This document shows, one piece after another, positions 15,003 through 23,660 of a stretch of 46,932 nucleotides of DNA (position 1 is the first letter of the stretch; each line of letters starts with the position of its first letter). This DNA comes from an uncultured Eubacteriales bacterium (GTDB lineage: Bacteria; Bacillota; Clostridia; Oscillospirales; RGIG7773). Both the position numbers and the translations under genes were made by a program. The notes under the pieces were generated by a model. It was not told where the DNA came from. It searched no databases and saw nothing but the letters and a program-made list of their open reading frames with translations. Location: contig CAKTDK010000002.1 in assembly GCA_934541205.1 (NCBI GenBank), positions 1 through 46,932 on the forward strand, written 5' to 3'.

Positions 15003-15119
15003 CAGCAGTTGGAAAATGCGATTGTTTATTACTTTAGTTTAAGTATAAAATTTTTGTGTCAGGAGCTGATAAACGGGTTATGCCGAACCTCGCACAAAAA
15101 CATAAAAGGAGACAAAAAA

Positions 15120-15689
15120 ATGAAAGAAGAAAATTTTTCGGCTGATAATTTTAGCAGTGTCGCCGGCTGCAATGATGAAAATTCTCTTAAAAGCACAAGA
15201 GCTTTTAGTAAAAGGCTAAAGGAAGATACGCACAAAGCTTTAGAGAATTTTATTTTAAAACAGAATATTTTAAAAAAGGACGGAAATCCTTTAAAAAGTC
15301 CGGAAGAATTTGAAGATTTTTTAAAAGCGGTTTTGAAAAAAGAAAGCTTTTATAAAGAAAGAGAAGCTATTGTTAATAATCCTGACAAAAAAGATTTCTT
15401 TATTCAAGGGGAAAAAGAAATTTTTAATTACTATAACAATAATGACGTTTCTTTAGAGCAGGCTTTTGATCACTACATAAGCAATAATATTTTATCTATT
15501 GTAGGAAGCGCTGAAAACAGAGCTTTTGAAAAAGCTCTTGAAGGTCTTAATAAAAATCTTGCTGCTTCTCCGGGTTCTTTGTCTTCTGACAGCGGAAATA
15601 CCGATATGGATATTGAAAGTATGTCGGAAAGAGATTTTGAAAGACTTATGAAAAAAGCTCTTAGAGGCGAGCTTAAAAACAAATTTTAA
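15120..15689 (+). CDS. scaffold-like phage head protein
   Basis: 189-aa acidic, strongly helical protein that starts the capsid operon. Its position directly before the major capsid gene, its charged coiled-coil character and the basic C-terminal tail (MKKALRGELKNKF, the usual capsid-contacting end of scaffolds) support a scaffold role; no sequence family is recognised. AAAGGAGA precedes the ATG at 15120; a TTG at 15009 would add a sequence with no ribosome site. 15 bases separate it from the capsid gene. Confidence 0.6.
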   Translation: MKEENFSADNFSSVAGCNDENSLKSTRAFSKRLKEDTHKALENFILKQNILKKDGNPLKSPEEFEDFLKAVLKKESFYKEREAIVNNPDKKDFFIQGEKEIFNYYNNNDVSLEQAFDHYISNNILSIVGSAENRAFEKALEGLNKNLAASPGSLSSDSGNTDMDIESMSERDFERLMKKALRGELKNKF

Positions 15690-15704
15690 TAAAGGAGATA
15701 TTTT

Positions 15705-16622
15705 ATGTCAGTACAAACTTTAACAACTTTAACAGCAGAAAACAAAAAATTCTATGATAAGGCATTGCTTGCAAGACTTTTACCGGAGCTTGTATTTACA
15801 AAATTGGGACAGCAAAGATCTATTCCGAAAAATAACGGAGATACAATTAATTTTAGAAAATTTAATTCGCTTCCTCTTGCAACTACGCCTCTTACAGAGG
15901 GGGTAGCTCCGGCAGGTTCCGATTTATCTGTAAGCGCAGTTGAAACCACTGTAAAACAGTATGGAGATTATGTAACAATTTCAGACAAGCTTGATCTTAT
16001 GGGAATTGATCCTGTTTTAACTGAAACCGCTGCCCTTTTAGGCGAACAGGCAGGAATTACAATAGATACTATTGTAAGAAATGAACTTTCAGAAGGAACA
16101 AACGTTCAGGTGGCAAACTCCAAAACCAGAGCTACCATTACTGCTGACGATAAGCTTACTGTAACTGAAATTCAAAAAGCTGTAAGAACTTTGAGAAAAG
16201 CTAATGTAAAACCTATGAGTGACGGATGTTATGTATTTGTTATTGATCCTGAATGCGCTTATGATATAATGAACGATTCAAAATGGGTTGATATTTCAAA
16301 ATATGCAAATACTGTTCAGCTTATGAACGGTGAAGTAGGCAAAATAGCCGGTGTAAGAGTAGTGCAGTCTACTAATATAAGTACTGTAGAAGGCGGCAGC
16401 GACAACTCTGTTACGGTTCACCAGAATATTATGGTTGGAAGAGATGCTTTCGGCGTAGTTGATGTTGACGGAACGGTAAAACCGGAAATGATTGTTATTC
16501 CGGCTGAAGTTGCGGGAGGACCGTTAAAGCAGAAGTCTACATCCGGATGGAAAGCATTATTTGCAGCAAAAAGATTAAATGAACTTGGTATATTGAGAGT
16601 AGAATGTGCAGCATCTGTATAG
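15705..16622 (+). CDS. N4-gp56 family major phage capsid protein
   Basis: 305 aa, HK97-fold type. The start LTTLTAENKKFYDKALLARLLPELVF, the block QRSIPKNNGDTINFRKF followed by LTEGVAPAGSDL, and the end VKPEMIVIPAEVAGG...LKQKSTSGWKALFAAKRLNE are the hallmarks of the N4-gp56 family. AAAGGAG is well placed. Full length and uninterrupted. It lies second in a seven-gene operon with no portal gene before it, although in most phages portal, protease and capsid lie together. Confidence 0.92.
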   Translation: MSVQTLTTLTAENKKFYDKALLARLLPELVFTKLGQQRSIPKNNGDTINFRKFNSLPLATTPLTEGVAPAGSDLSVSAVETTVKQYGDYVTISDKLDLMGIDPVLTETAALLGEQAGITIDTIVRNELSEGTNVQVANSKTRATITADDKLTVTEIQKAVRTLRKANVKPMSDGCYVFVIDPECAYDIMNDSKWVDISKYANTVQLMNGEVGKIAGVRVVQSTNISTVEGGSDNSVTVHQNIMVGRDAFGVVDVDGTVKPEMIVIPAEVAGGPLKQKSTSGWKALFAAKRLNELGILRVECAASV

Positions 16623-16637
16623 AAAGGGAGATTGAAA

Positions 16638-16865
16638 ATGACAAAGTTATCGGATAAAGAAATAGATAAAATGGCAGAGGATTTCGGAGAAATCCTAAAT
16701 AAAGAGACTAAAGTTACCATTAAAATTCCATTTGACAGCAAAAATCCTTCAGATACCACAGTTCCGGTTGGATTGAATGGTTATATTTATTACATAAAAA
16801 GAGGTCAGAAGGTAGAAGTTCCCGAAACTATAGCAAATATTCTTGAGGAAGCAAAGTATATTTAA
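16638..16865 (+). CDS. small phage protein downstream of the capsid gene
   Basis: 75 aa with the segment VPVGLNGYIYYIKRGQKVEVPE, a pattern seen in small proteins encoded next to N4-type capsid genes; exact role unknown. GGGAG precedes the ATG at 16638; an in-frame TTG at 16632 is less likely. Its stop overlaps the next start by one base (TAATG), which suggests coupled translation. Confidence 0.65.
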   Translation: MTKLSDKEIDKMAEDFGEILNKETKVTIKIPFDSKNPSDTTVPVGLNGYIYYIKRGQKVEVPETIANILEEAKYI

Positions 16866-17173
16866 TGACTTTAAGCAAAAAAAATATTTTAAATTCACTT
16901 TATAAAATTGCTTTTGCAGATATATGTGATTTTGCAGATATTATAACGGACGAAGAGGGTTATAATATTTTATGCCTTAAAAGGGAAGATGCCTTAGACA
17001 GAGAAAAATTACCGGCTGTTGCGCATATAAAACAGCAGGGTAATCAGGTAGAAATTAAGCTATGTGATAAAGTAAAATTGCTTGATCTTTTGCTTAAAAA
17101 TATGGGAGAAAAAGATGACGTTAAGGAATTAAAAGTTATTTTTGATAAAAAAGCAAAGGATTTTGCAAAGTAA
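16865..17173 (+). CDS. terminase small subunit-like protein lacking its DNA-binding domain
   Basis: 102 aa. The stretch YKIAFADICDFADII, then LDREKLPAVAHIKQQG and VEIKLCDKVKLLDLLLKNMG follows the C-terminal half of many terminase small subunits, where the last part reads roughly IKLxDKxKALExL. The usual N-terminal helix-turn-helix is absent and the gene stands after, not before, the capsid gene, with no large subunit anywhere in the window. It may therefore have another task in particle assembly. Family call from remembered pattern only. Confidence 0.55.
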   Translation: MTLSKKNILNSLYKIAFADICDFADIITDEEGYNILCLKREDALDREKLPAVAHIKQQGNQVEIKLCDKVKLLDLLLKNMGEKDDVKELKVIFDKKAKDFAK

Positions 17174-17221
17174 AAGTTATTAGGGCGGGGCGGAGGGATA
17201 AAGATATAAAGGAGGTAAAAG

Positions 17222-17785
17222 ATGACAGTAAAAGAGTGTTACGATATTTTTTTAAGACATATTGACAGAGCAACAAGCGGGGGAAAGGCTCTTGAAGACC
17301 GTAAAAAAGAAGATTTTAAGGATAAATTTTTGCATCTTTTAAATCCGGCTCTTGAATATATATGTTCTATTATGAACCCTGTAAAAAAATTCAACTTTAC
17401 GCTGGAAGACGGGAGCTACAGTATAAGACTTCCCGACGATTTTTATAAAATTATACGGGTTAGATTTAACGGGGAAATATATACGGATTATTATATGGTA
17501 GAAAACGTTATGTATAGTAAAAGTGGAAACGGGTTTTATGAAATAGTATATAGTTATATTTCAAAGCTTCCAGGGGATATTAACGATAACGATGTTATAG
17601 ATATTCCCAGAAGATGCGAAATGTTATTACCTCTTAAAATTGCATCTGACTGTATAAAAACTGAGGACAGCGCATTATCTGCATATTTAATGAACATATT
17701 TAATAGTGAAATAGAAAATCTATGCAGGGAAAAAGGATTTTTTGATAATTTTAAAGGATTGCAAAGACTTTTTTCAATAGATTAA
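17222..17785 (+). CDS. head-tail adaptor (connector)-like phage protein
   Basis: 187 aa. Two blocks resemble podovirus adaptor/gatekeeper proteins: a beta-hairpin region YSIRLPDDFYKIIRVRFNG, and the helical VIDIPRRCEMLLPLKIASDCI followed by SAYLMNIFNSEIENL. Such proteins form a ring under the portal. AAAGGAGGT precedes the ATG. Placed between the capsid and hub genes as in N4/P22-like phages. Moderate confidence because no strict motif exists. Confidence 0.55.
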   Translation: MTVKECYDIFLRHIDRATSGGKALEDRKKEDFKDKFLHLLNPALEYICSIMNPVKKFNFTLEDGSYSIRLPDDFYKIIRVRFNGEIYTDYYMVENVMYSKSGNGFYEIVYSYISKLPGDINDNDVIDIPRRCEMLLPLKIASDCIKTEDSALSAYLMNIFNSEIENLCREKGFFDNFKGLQRLFSID

Positions 17786-17801
17786 ACGAAAGGAAGAAAA
17801 A

Positions 17802-19565
17802 ATGAAGTTTCCAAGATATTCATCCTTTACAAAAAAAATAAATACTGTAAAACTTACTGAATTTAAAGGAGTGGATTTTTCATCTTCGGAATACGAGATG
17901 GATTTAAGCCATTCTCCGGATAGTCAGAATATGTATCTTGATAAAAACAACAATCTTGTAAAAAGACCGGGATATGAAGTTTTATATACTTTTGATAAAA
18001 ATCCAAACGGTATTTTTGTATATCCGAGAGCGTTGGGCAATGAGCTTATTTTACATATTGGGACTAATCTTTATAAGTTTTCAAATAATTCCCCAATACT
18101 TTTGTATAGCGAAATGACGGATCATAATACAAAAGGGTTTGTATTTGAAGATAAGTTATATATTCTTGGCGGAAACAGGTATGTGCAGTATGATGGTCAA
18201 CAAGTACAAAGAGTAAGGGATATAGCTTATACTCCCACAACTTTTATCGGAAGAAATCCAAGCGGCGGAGGGACAAGACTTGAATATCCCAATCTTGTAA
18301 GTGACAACAGAATAAACAGTTTTATTGCGGACGGAGAAAGCGTAAATTACAAAACGGACGCTCAGGCTATTTCAAGTATAAATAAGATTACTGTAAACGG
18401 AAATACAGTGTCTTCGTCGGAATATATGATAGGAAACAACGGAACGGTAATTTTCTATGACCCTCCGCAGAAAGCGTCAGATGGAATTGACAATGTTATT
18501 ATTGATTTTAACTGCGGAACCGGAAGTGTTTATCTTGATATTGAAAGATGCGATACTTTCGGAATATTCGGAGGTAAAAATGACAGCAGAGTATTTTTTT
18601 CAGGTCTTTCAAATTTTGAAAATGTGGATTTTCAAAGCGGGCTTTATGACGCTACATATTTTCCGTCATCGGGATATACAAAGCTTGGCAGCAATACTAC
18701 AAAAATTATGGGGTATGTAAAAGGGGATAACTGCCAGATAATTGTAAAAAGCGATAATGATACAAGCGCTACTCATTACAGACGTACTTTTGATATGGAC
18801 GAAAATGGAAATGTATTTTTCCCTATTGCCGAAGGTATAGAAGGTGTGGGAGCTATTAATAAGTCTTTTGTTAATTTCGGCGGCAGACCGTTATATTTAT
18901 CAAAAGAAGGAGTAATGTGTATACAAGGTACGGATGTTTCCAGCAGATATATAGTCAAAAATGTTTCTGTTAATATTAACGGACGGCTTTTAAATGAAAA
19001 TAATCTTGAAAATGCCGAGATGTTTGTATGCGACGATAAATTGTTTTTATGCGTTAACGGTAATGTTTATTTGGCTGACGGGAGATATTTTACATCAAAG
19101 GGTTATGAATGGTTTTATTTTACCGGACTTAATATAAAAAAGATTGGTATAATGAACGATGATATATATTTTCTGACAAATGATAAAAAGCTTTGTAAAA
19201 TGTATAAGGACAATAATTATTCCGATGGAGGACAAGCAATTGACGCTTATTGGAAAACACCCGTGATGCAATTTCAGCCTGTAGATTGTTTAAAAAATAT
19301 TTTCGATGTTCAGGTGGGATTTTTATCTTTTAAAAATCCGTATTATGCGGATATTTATTATATTGATGAGACCGAAAAATCCAAAGTTTTAGAGGATATA
19401 TCGATTTTGGCATCAGAAAATAAAATGCCGTATAATGTTAACACTAAAGTAAAGCTGTTTGATAATATATGTTTTCAGCTAATGATAGGAAACAATCAGT
19501 TAGGGCATTATCTGGGGATAGAAAAAATAATTATAAATTACAGTGCGGGCAAGAAAATGATTTGA
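17802..19565 (+). CDS. beta-rich tail hub/nozzle-like phage protein
   Basis: 587 aa, rich in alternating beta strands (FVFEDKLYILGGNRYVQYDG, NFGGRPLYLSKEGVMCIQG, FVCDDKLFLCVNGNVYLADG) suggesting a beta-propeller. The N-terminus (FKGVDFSSSEYEMDLSHSPDSQNM) is like tail hub or stabilisation proteins of podoviruses such as P22 gp10 and T7 gp12. 16 bases after the adaptor gene with its own AAAGGAAG. Complete. Confidence 0.6.
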   Translation: MKFPRYSSFTKKINTVKLTEFKGVDFSSSEYEMDLSHSPDSQNMYLDKNNNLVKRPGYEVLYTFDKNPNGIFVYPRALGNELILHIGTNLYKFSNNSPILLYSEMTDHNTKGFVFEDKLYILGGNRYVQYDGQQVQRVRDIAYTPTTFIGRNPSGGGTRLEYPNLVSDNRINSFIADGESVNYKTDAQAISSINKITVNGNTVSSSEYMIGNNGTVIFYDPPQKASDGIDNVIIDFNCGTGSVYLDIERCDTFGIFGGKNDSRVFFSGLSNFENVDFQSGLYDATYFPSSGYTKLGSNTTKIMGYVKGDNCQIIVKSDNDTSATHYRRTFDMDENGNVFFPIAEGIEGVGAINKSFVNFGGRPLYLSKEGVMCIQGTDVSSRYIVKNVSVNINGRLLNENNLENAEMFVCDDKLFLCVNGNVYLADGRYFTSKGYEWFYFTGLNIKKIGIMNDDIYFLTNDKKLCKMYKDNNYSDGGQAIDAYWKTPVMQFQPVDCLKNIFDVQVGFLSFKNPYYADIYYIDETEKSKVLEDISILASENKMPYNVNTKVKLFDNICFQLMIGNNQLGHYLGIEKIIINYSAGKKMI

Positions 19566-19579
19566 AAGAGGTTATATAG

Positions 19580-20617
19580 ATGGAATATGATAAAAATAAA
19601 GATTATGCGGAGATTTTAGACTATCTTATTAAAGGCGGTGGGTCAAAAGAGGATGTAAAGCAAGCTTTAGAATACAGAAATCAAAAAATTGATGAAGACC
19701 AAAGTCTTGAAAAATACCGTTATGATGAAACAGCAAAAGAAGCGCTTGAGTATATTAACAGACCTGATTTACAGATGCAGAAAGAAGAGAGCATAAAAAA
19801 TTATAATAATTTTATTGATATGGCTACTGATAAATCTGTAAATAAATTAAAAGATGATATAGATTCTCTTGATGATACATATAATGATCAAAAATCAAAA
19901 ATATATCAAAACGCAAGGTTATCGGCAATAGGGAATAATGAAAAATTGGCTCAGCAGGGTTTGGCAAAAGGATTATATGATATGCCTTCTTCAGGATATG
20001 GAGAAATAGCCAGAGCAAATCTTGACGCTAATTTACAAAATAATATTATTTCTTCAGAAAAAGAAAAGCAAAGCAAAATTAATGAACTAAATCAAAAAAT
20101 TCGGCAGGCTCTTGACGACGGAGAATATAAAAAAGCTCAAAATCTTGTTGATACAGCTTATAAATATGATTTTGAAATAAATGATCAATATAATAAAGAC
20201 CGTGAATACGAGCTTGATGAAAGAGAGCAGGAAAACAAAGAAAAAAATCAGGACAAGGAAAATAAATATAATGAAAGAGCTTTTGCGGCAAAACAGGATC
20301 AGCAGAAATTTGAAAATCAAATTGCGCTTGAAAAGCTGGAGCTTGATAAAAAATTAAATGAAGGCAAAATTTCTCAGATGGAATATGATAATGAACTTTC
20401 AAAACTGAAAGCGCAGACTCAAAAACTTGAAAATGCAAATATTCTTAACGATTTTAAAAACAGTTCTGTATACAAAGAAATTATAGGAAAAGTTCTTTCA
20501 GGAAACTATACTTTGTCATCTATTATTGAAAGTTATATGCCGGTATTAAAAAATTACAGTTCAGATGCTTTGCTTGAAATTGCCGATGCTTATTATAAGG
20601 CTCAAAAAAATAAATAA
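19580..20617 (+). CDS. coiled-coil protein ending the capsid operon
   Basis: 345 aa, almost entirely charged helix. The centre (about residues 215-290) is rich in K, E and Q with repeated KLELDKKLNEG-like heptads and forms a long coiled coil. A less charged segment GLYDMPSSGYGEIARANL near residue 135 resembles internal-virion or ejection proteins of podoviruses. No family recognised. Ends 2 bases before the terminator hairpin. Confidence 0.5.
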   Translation: MEYDKNKDYAEILDYLIKGGGSKEDVKQALEYRNQKIDEDQSLEKYRYDETAKEALEYINRPDLQMQKEESIKNYNNFIDMATDKSVNKLKDDIDSLDDTYNDQKSKIYQNARLSAIGNNEKLAQQGLAKGLYDMPSSGYGEIARANLDANLQNNIISSEKEKQSKINELNQKIRQALDDGEYKKAQNLVDTAYKYDFEINDQYNKDREYELDEREQENKEKNQDKENKYNERAFAAKQDQQKFENQIALEKLELDKKLNEGKISQMEYDNELSKLKAQTQKLENANILNDFKNSSVYKEIIGKVLSGNYTLSSIIESYMPVLKNYSSDALLEIADAYYKAQKNK

Positions 20618-20618
20618 T

Positions 20619-20650
20619 AAAAAGGCTGCTTGTACAAGCAGTCTTTTTTT
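20619..20650 (+). terminator. terminator of the capsid operon
   Basis: GGCTGCTTG and CAAGCAGTC stem with a two-base loop and eight Ts. Confidence 0.9.
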
Positions 20651-20694
20651 ATAATTTTAATGTATTTACCAATAATAAATCTGAGGTGAATATT

Positions 20695-21690
20695 ATGGAT
20701 TTTTCTAATGTTTATTATGAGAAAGATATACTTGATTATCCTTTGGGAAAAACTTTAAAAAATAAATATGGACATATTCCGTGGTTTGAGATAAAAAGTC
20801 ATAATGCCATTGATGAAATGCGGAAAAAACAAAACAGCGAATTTATAAATATGAAGAAAAATCTTATTATAGGCATAAGAAAAACTCATAATTATAAAGA
20901 AAATAAAAAGATATCAGATTTTCTTGTTCCTTACACCTCATCAGGATGCAGCGCTATGTGTCTTTATTGTTATCTTGTATGCAACTATAATAAATGTTCT
21001 TATTTGAGACTTTTTGTAAACAGGGAACAAATGCTTGATAAACTTATTAAATTTTCAAAAAGGAACGATACTCCTTTTATTTATGAAATAGGCAGCAACA
21101 GCGACCTTATTCTTGAAAATAAGATAACCGGAAATCTTGTATGGACTATTGAAAATTTTGTCAAAGAAGGTGTCGGAAGACTTACTTTCCCTACAAAATT
21201 TGACGATGTAAAATCTCTTTTGCCTCTTGATCATAAAAGAAAAATTATATTCAGAATGAGTGTGAATCCTTCAGAAATAATAAGAAAATATGAGATAGGG
21301 ACATCGCCTTTGCAAAAAAGAATAAATGCTGTAAATCTGATGTGCGAAGCGGGATATCCCACAGGTATTTTAATTGCGCCGGTAATTTTTACAAAGGACT
21401 GGGAAAAGCTTTATTCAGAGCTTATTGATTTTTTAAGAGATAATCTTTCGGAAAAAGCAAAAAAACAATTATTTATTGAAATAATATTTATGACTTACAG
21501 CTATGTTCACAGAGCTATCAATAAAGAGGCGTTTCCTACAGTTTCCGATTTGTATGATGAAAATCTTATGGTTGTCAGAGGAAGAGGGAAATATTCTTAC
21601 AGTAAAATACAAAGAAGTATTGGAGAAGAATTTTTCAGAAAAGAAATATCAGAAAAATTAAAAGATGCAAAAATTATTTATTTTTCATAG
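20695..21690 (+). CDS. spore photoproduct lyase-like radical SAM protein
   Basis: 331 aa. The cluster motif is C85-x3-C89-x2-C92 (SGCSAMCLYCYL), followed by the SPL-like CSYLRLFVNREQML. Spore photoproduct lyases repair the thymine dimer of UV-irradiated spores using SAM. The stretch equivalent to ACTSD of Bacillus SplB, which holds the hydrogen-donor cysteine, reads GSNSD here, so the family member may work differently or on another substrate. GAGGTG precedes the ATG at 20695; the GTG at 20686 lies within it. Same strand as the following DUF255 gene with a 41-base gap, possibly one operon. Confidence 0.8.
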   Translation: MDFSNVYYEKDILDYPLGKTLKNKYGHIPWFEIKSHNAIDEMRKKQNSEFINMKKNLIIGIRKTHNYKENKKISDFLVPYTSSGCSAMCLYCYLVCNYNKCSYLRLFVNREQMLDKLIKFSKRNDTPFIYEIGSNSDLILENKITGNLVWTIENFVKEGVGRLTFPTKFDDVKSLLPLDHKRKIIFRMSVNPSEIIRKYEIGTSPLQKRINAVNLMCEAGYPTGILIAPVIFTKDWEKLYSELIDFLRDNLSEKAKKQLFIEIIFMTYSYVHRAINKEAFPTVSDLYDENLMVVRGRGKYSYSKIQRSIGEEFFRKEISEKLKDAKIIYFS

Positions 21691-21731
21691 CTATATGAAA
21701 AAAGTAAATATTAAATAAAGAGGTGAGATAT

Positions 21732-23660
21732 TTGAAAAATAGATTAAAAGATGAAACAAGTCCATATCTTTTGCAACATGCTGAAAACCCGGTAAATTGG
21801 TATCCTTGGTGCAAAGAGGCTTTTGAAAAAGCAAAAATAGAGGATAAGCCTGTTTTTTTAAGTATAGGCTACAGTACCTGTCATTGGTGTCATGTTATGG
21901 CGCATGAAAGTTTTGAAGATAAAGAAATCGCAGAAATTTTAAATAAAAATTTTGTTTCCATTAAAGTAGATAAAGAGGAAAGACCTGATATCGACAGTAT
22001 ATATATGGGAGTATGTCAGGCTCTTACGGGAAGCGGCGGCTGGCCTACCAGTATTTTTATGACGTTTGATCAGAAACCGTTTTTTGCAGGAACTTATTTT
22101 CCCAAAGAAGCTCATTACGGAATGATTGGATTTAAAGAACTTTTAAATACTATTATTAAAAATTGGAACAAAAATAGAGAAAATATAATAAAGTCTTCCG
22201 CAGAAATAACAGATTATTTAAAAAATAATGCCGATATACCGCCGGAAGATTACGAAATTTTAATAGAAAAAGCAAAAAATCAATTTAAACATTCTTTTGA
22301 CAGCGTGTACGGAGGTTTTGGCAATGCGCCTAAATTTCCTACGCCTCATAATCTTTTGTTTTTAATGAGGCTTTATCAAAATACAAAAGATAAAGACCTT
22401 TTGTATATGGCGGAAAAAACTCTTACTCAGATGTATAAAGGCGGCATATATGATCATATAGGATATGGTTTTTCAAGATATTCTACAGATAAATATTTTC
22501 TTGTTCCTCATTTTGAAAAGATGCTTTATGATAATGCTCTTTTGATTATAGCTTATATAAAGCTTTACAGTATAACCGAAAATGATTTATATAAGGAAAT
22601 AGCAAAAAATACAGCAGATTATGTTTTAAGGGAATTGTCGGATGAATTCGGCGGATTTTACTGCGCTCAGGATGCGGACAGTGAAGGAATAGAGGGAAAA
22701 TATTATGTTTTTTCTTATAATGAAATTATAAACGTTTTGGGAGAAGAAAAAGGAAAAGATTTTAACACTTATTTTGGAATTACAAAAGAAGGAAATTTTG
22801 AAGGGGAAAATATTCCGAATTTGCTTTTTAACAGTAAACTTAATAAAAACTTTAAAGAAGAGATTCAAAAGCTGTATGATTACAGACTTTCAAGAACTTC
22901 TCTTCATAAAGATAAAAAAATTCTTACTTCATGGAATTCTCTTATGATTGCAGCTTTAGCATTTTTATATAAATATACGGGAGCCGAAAAATATATAGAC
23001 AGAGCTTTAAAAGCCGTTTCTTTTATAGAGGAAAATATGTATAATGGAAAATATTTATATGCAGGTTTTTCACAAAAGGCTTCAAAAGGCTTTTTGGACG
23101 ATTATGCTTTTTATATTTATGCTTTGATCTGTCTATATGACTGCGTAGTGGATAAAAAATTTATTGAAAAAGCGATTGCATTAACAGAAAAGGTTTATGA
23201 GGAATTTTATGATGAAAAGGATTTTGGATTTTATTTATATGGAAAAAGCGGAGAACAGCTTATATTAAAACCTAAAGAAACTTATGACGGAGCAATTCCC
23301 AGCGGAAATTCGGTTATGGCATATAATCTTGTAAGACTGTATCAGATTACAAAAGATGAAAATATAAAATTAAAAGCAGAAAATCAGCTTGAATTTATAT
23401 CGCGTTATGCAAAAGAAAGTCCTATGAATTACAGTTTTTATTTATATGCATTGTTAAATGATATATATCCTATGGCAGATATTGTATGCGTATTAAAGGA
23501 TAATGAAAACTTATCAAAATTAAAAAATATTGATGCAAATATTATAGTACAAAAAGAGGACGGCAATTATAAAGCTTTAAATGATAAAACCACGTTTTAT
23601 GTATGTATGGACAGAAAATGTTTTCCTCCGGTAAACGATATTGGAGAGATTAGGTTATGA
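21732..23660 (+). CDS. thioredoxin-domain protein of the YyaL/DUF255 family
   Basis: 642 aa. The start LKDETSPYLLQHAENPVNWYPW and the thioredoxin-like motif CHWCHVM with FVSIKVDKEERPDID are diagnostic. The C-terminal two thirds form an alpha/alpha barrel like GlcNAc 2-epimerases (GGFYCAQDADSEG, SWNSLMIAALA, SGNSVMAYNLVRL). The biochemical role of the family is not settled. The TTG at 21732 is taken as start because AGAGGTG lies 6 bases upstream and it gives the family N-terminus. Its stop overlaps the next ATG by four bases. Confidence 0.9.
   Translation: MKNRLKDETSPYLLQHAENPVNWYPWCKEAFEKAKIEDKPVFLSIGYSTCHWCHVMAHESFEDKEIAEILNKNFVSIKVDKEERPDIDSIYMGVCQALTGSGGWPTSIFMTFDQKPFFAGTYFPKEAHYGMIGFKELLNTIIKNWNKNRENIIKSSAEITDYLKNNADIPPEDYEILIEKAKNQFKHSFDSVYGGFGNAPKFPTPHNLLFLMRLYQNTKDKDLLYMAEKTLTQMYKGGIYDHIGYGFSRYSTDKYFLVPHFEKMLYDNALLIIAYIKLYSITENDLYKEIAKNTADYVLRELSDEFGGFYCAQDADSEGIEGKYYVFSYNEIINVLGEEKGKDFNTYFGITKEGNFEGENIPNLLFNSKLNKNFKEEIQKLYDYRLSRTSLHKDKKILTSWNSLMIAALAFLYKYTGAEKYIDRALKAVSFIEENMYNGKYLYAGFSQKASKGFLDDYAFYIYALICLYDCVVDKKFIEKAIALTEKVYEEFYDEKDFGFYLYGKSGEQLILKPKETYDGAIPSGNSVMAYNLVRLYQITKDENIKLKAENQLEFISRYAKESPMNYSFYLYALLNDIYPMADIVCVLKDNENLSKLKNIDANIIVQKEDGNYKALNDKTTFYVCMDRKCFPPVNDIGEIRL

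Noticed and set aside
15009..15119. N-terminal extension of the scaffold-like gene from a TTG at 15009.
   Set aside because: No ribosome site there, whereas AAAGGAGA stands properly before the ATG at 15120.
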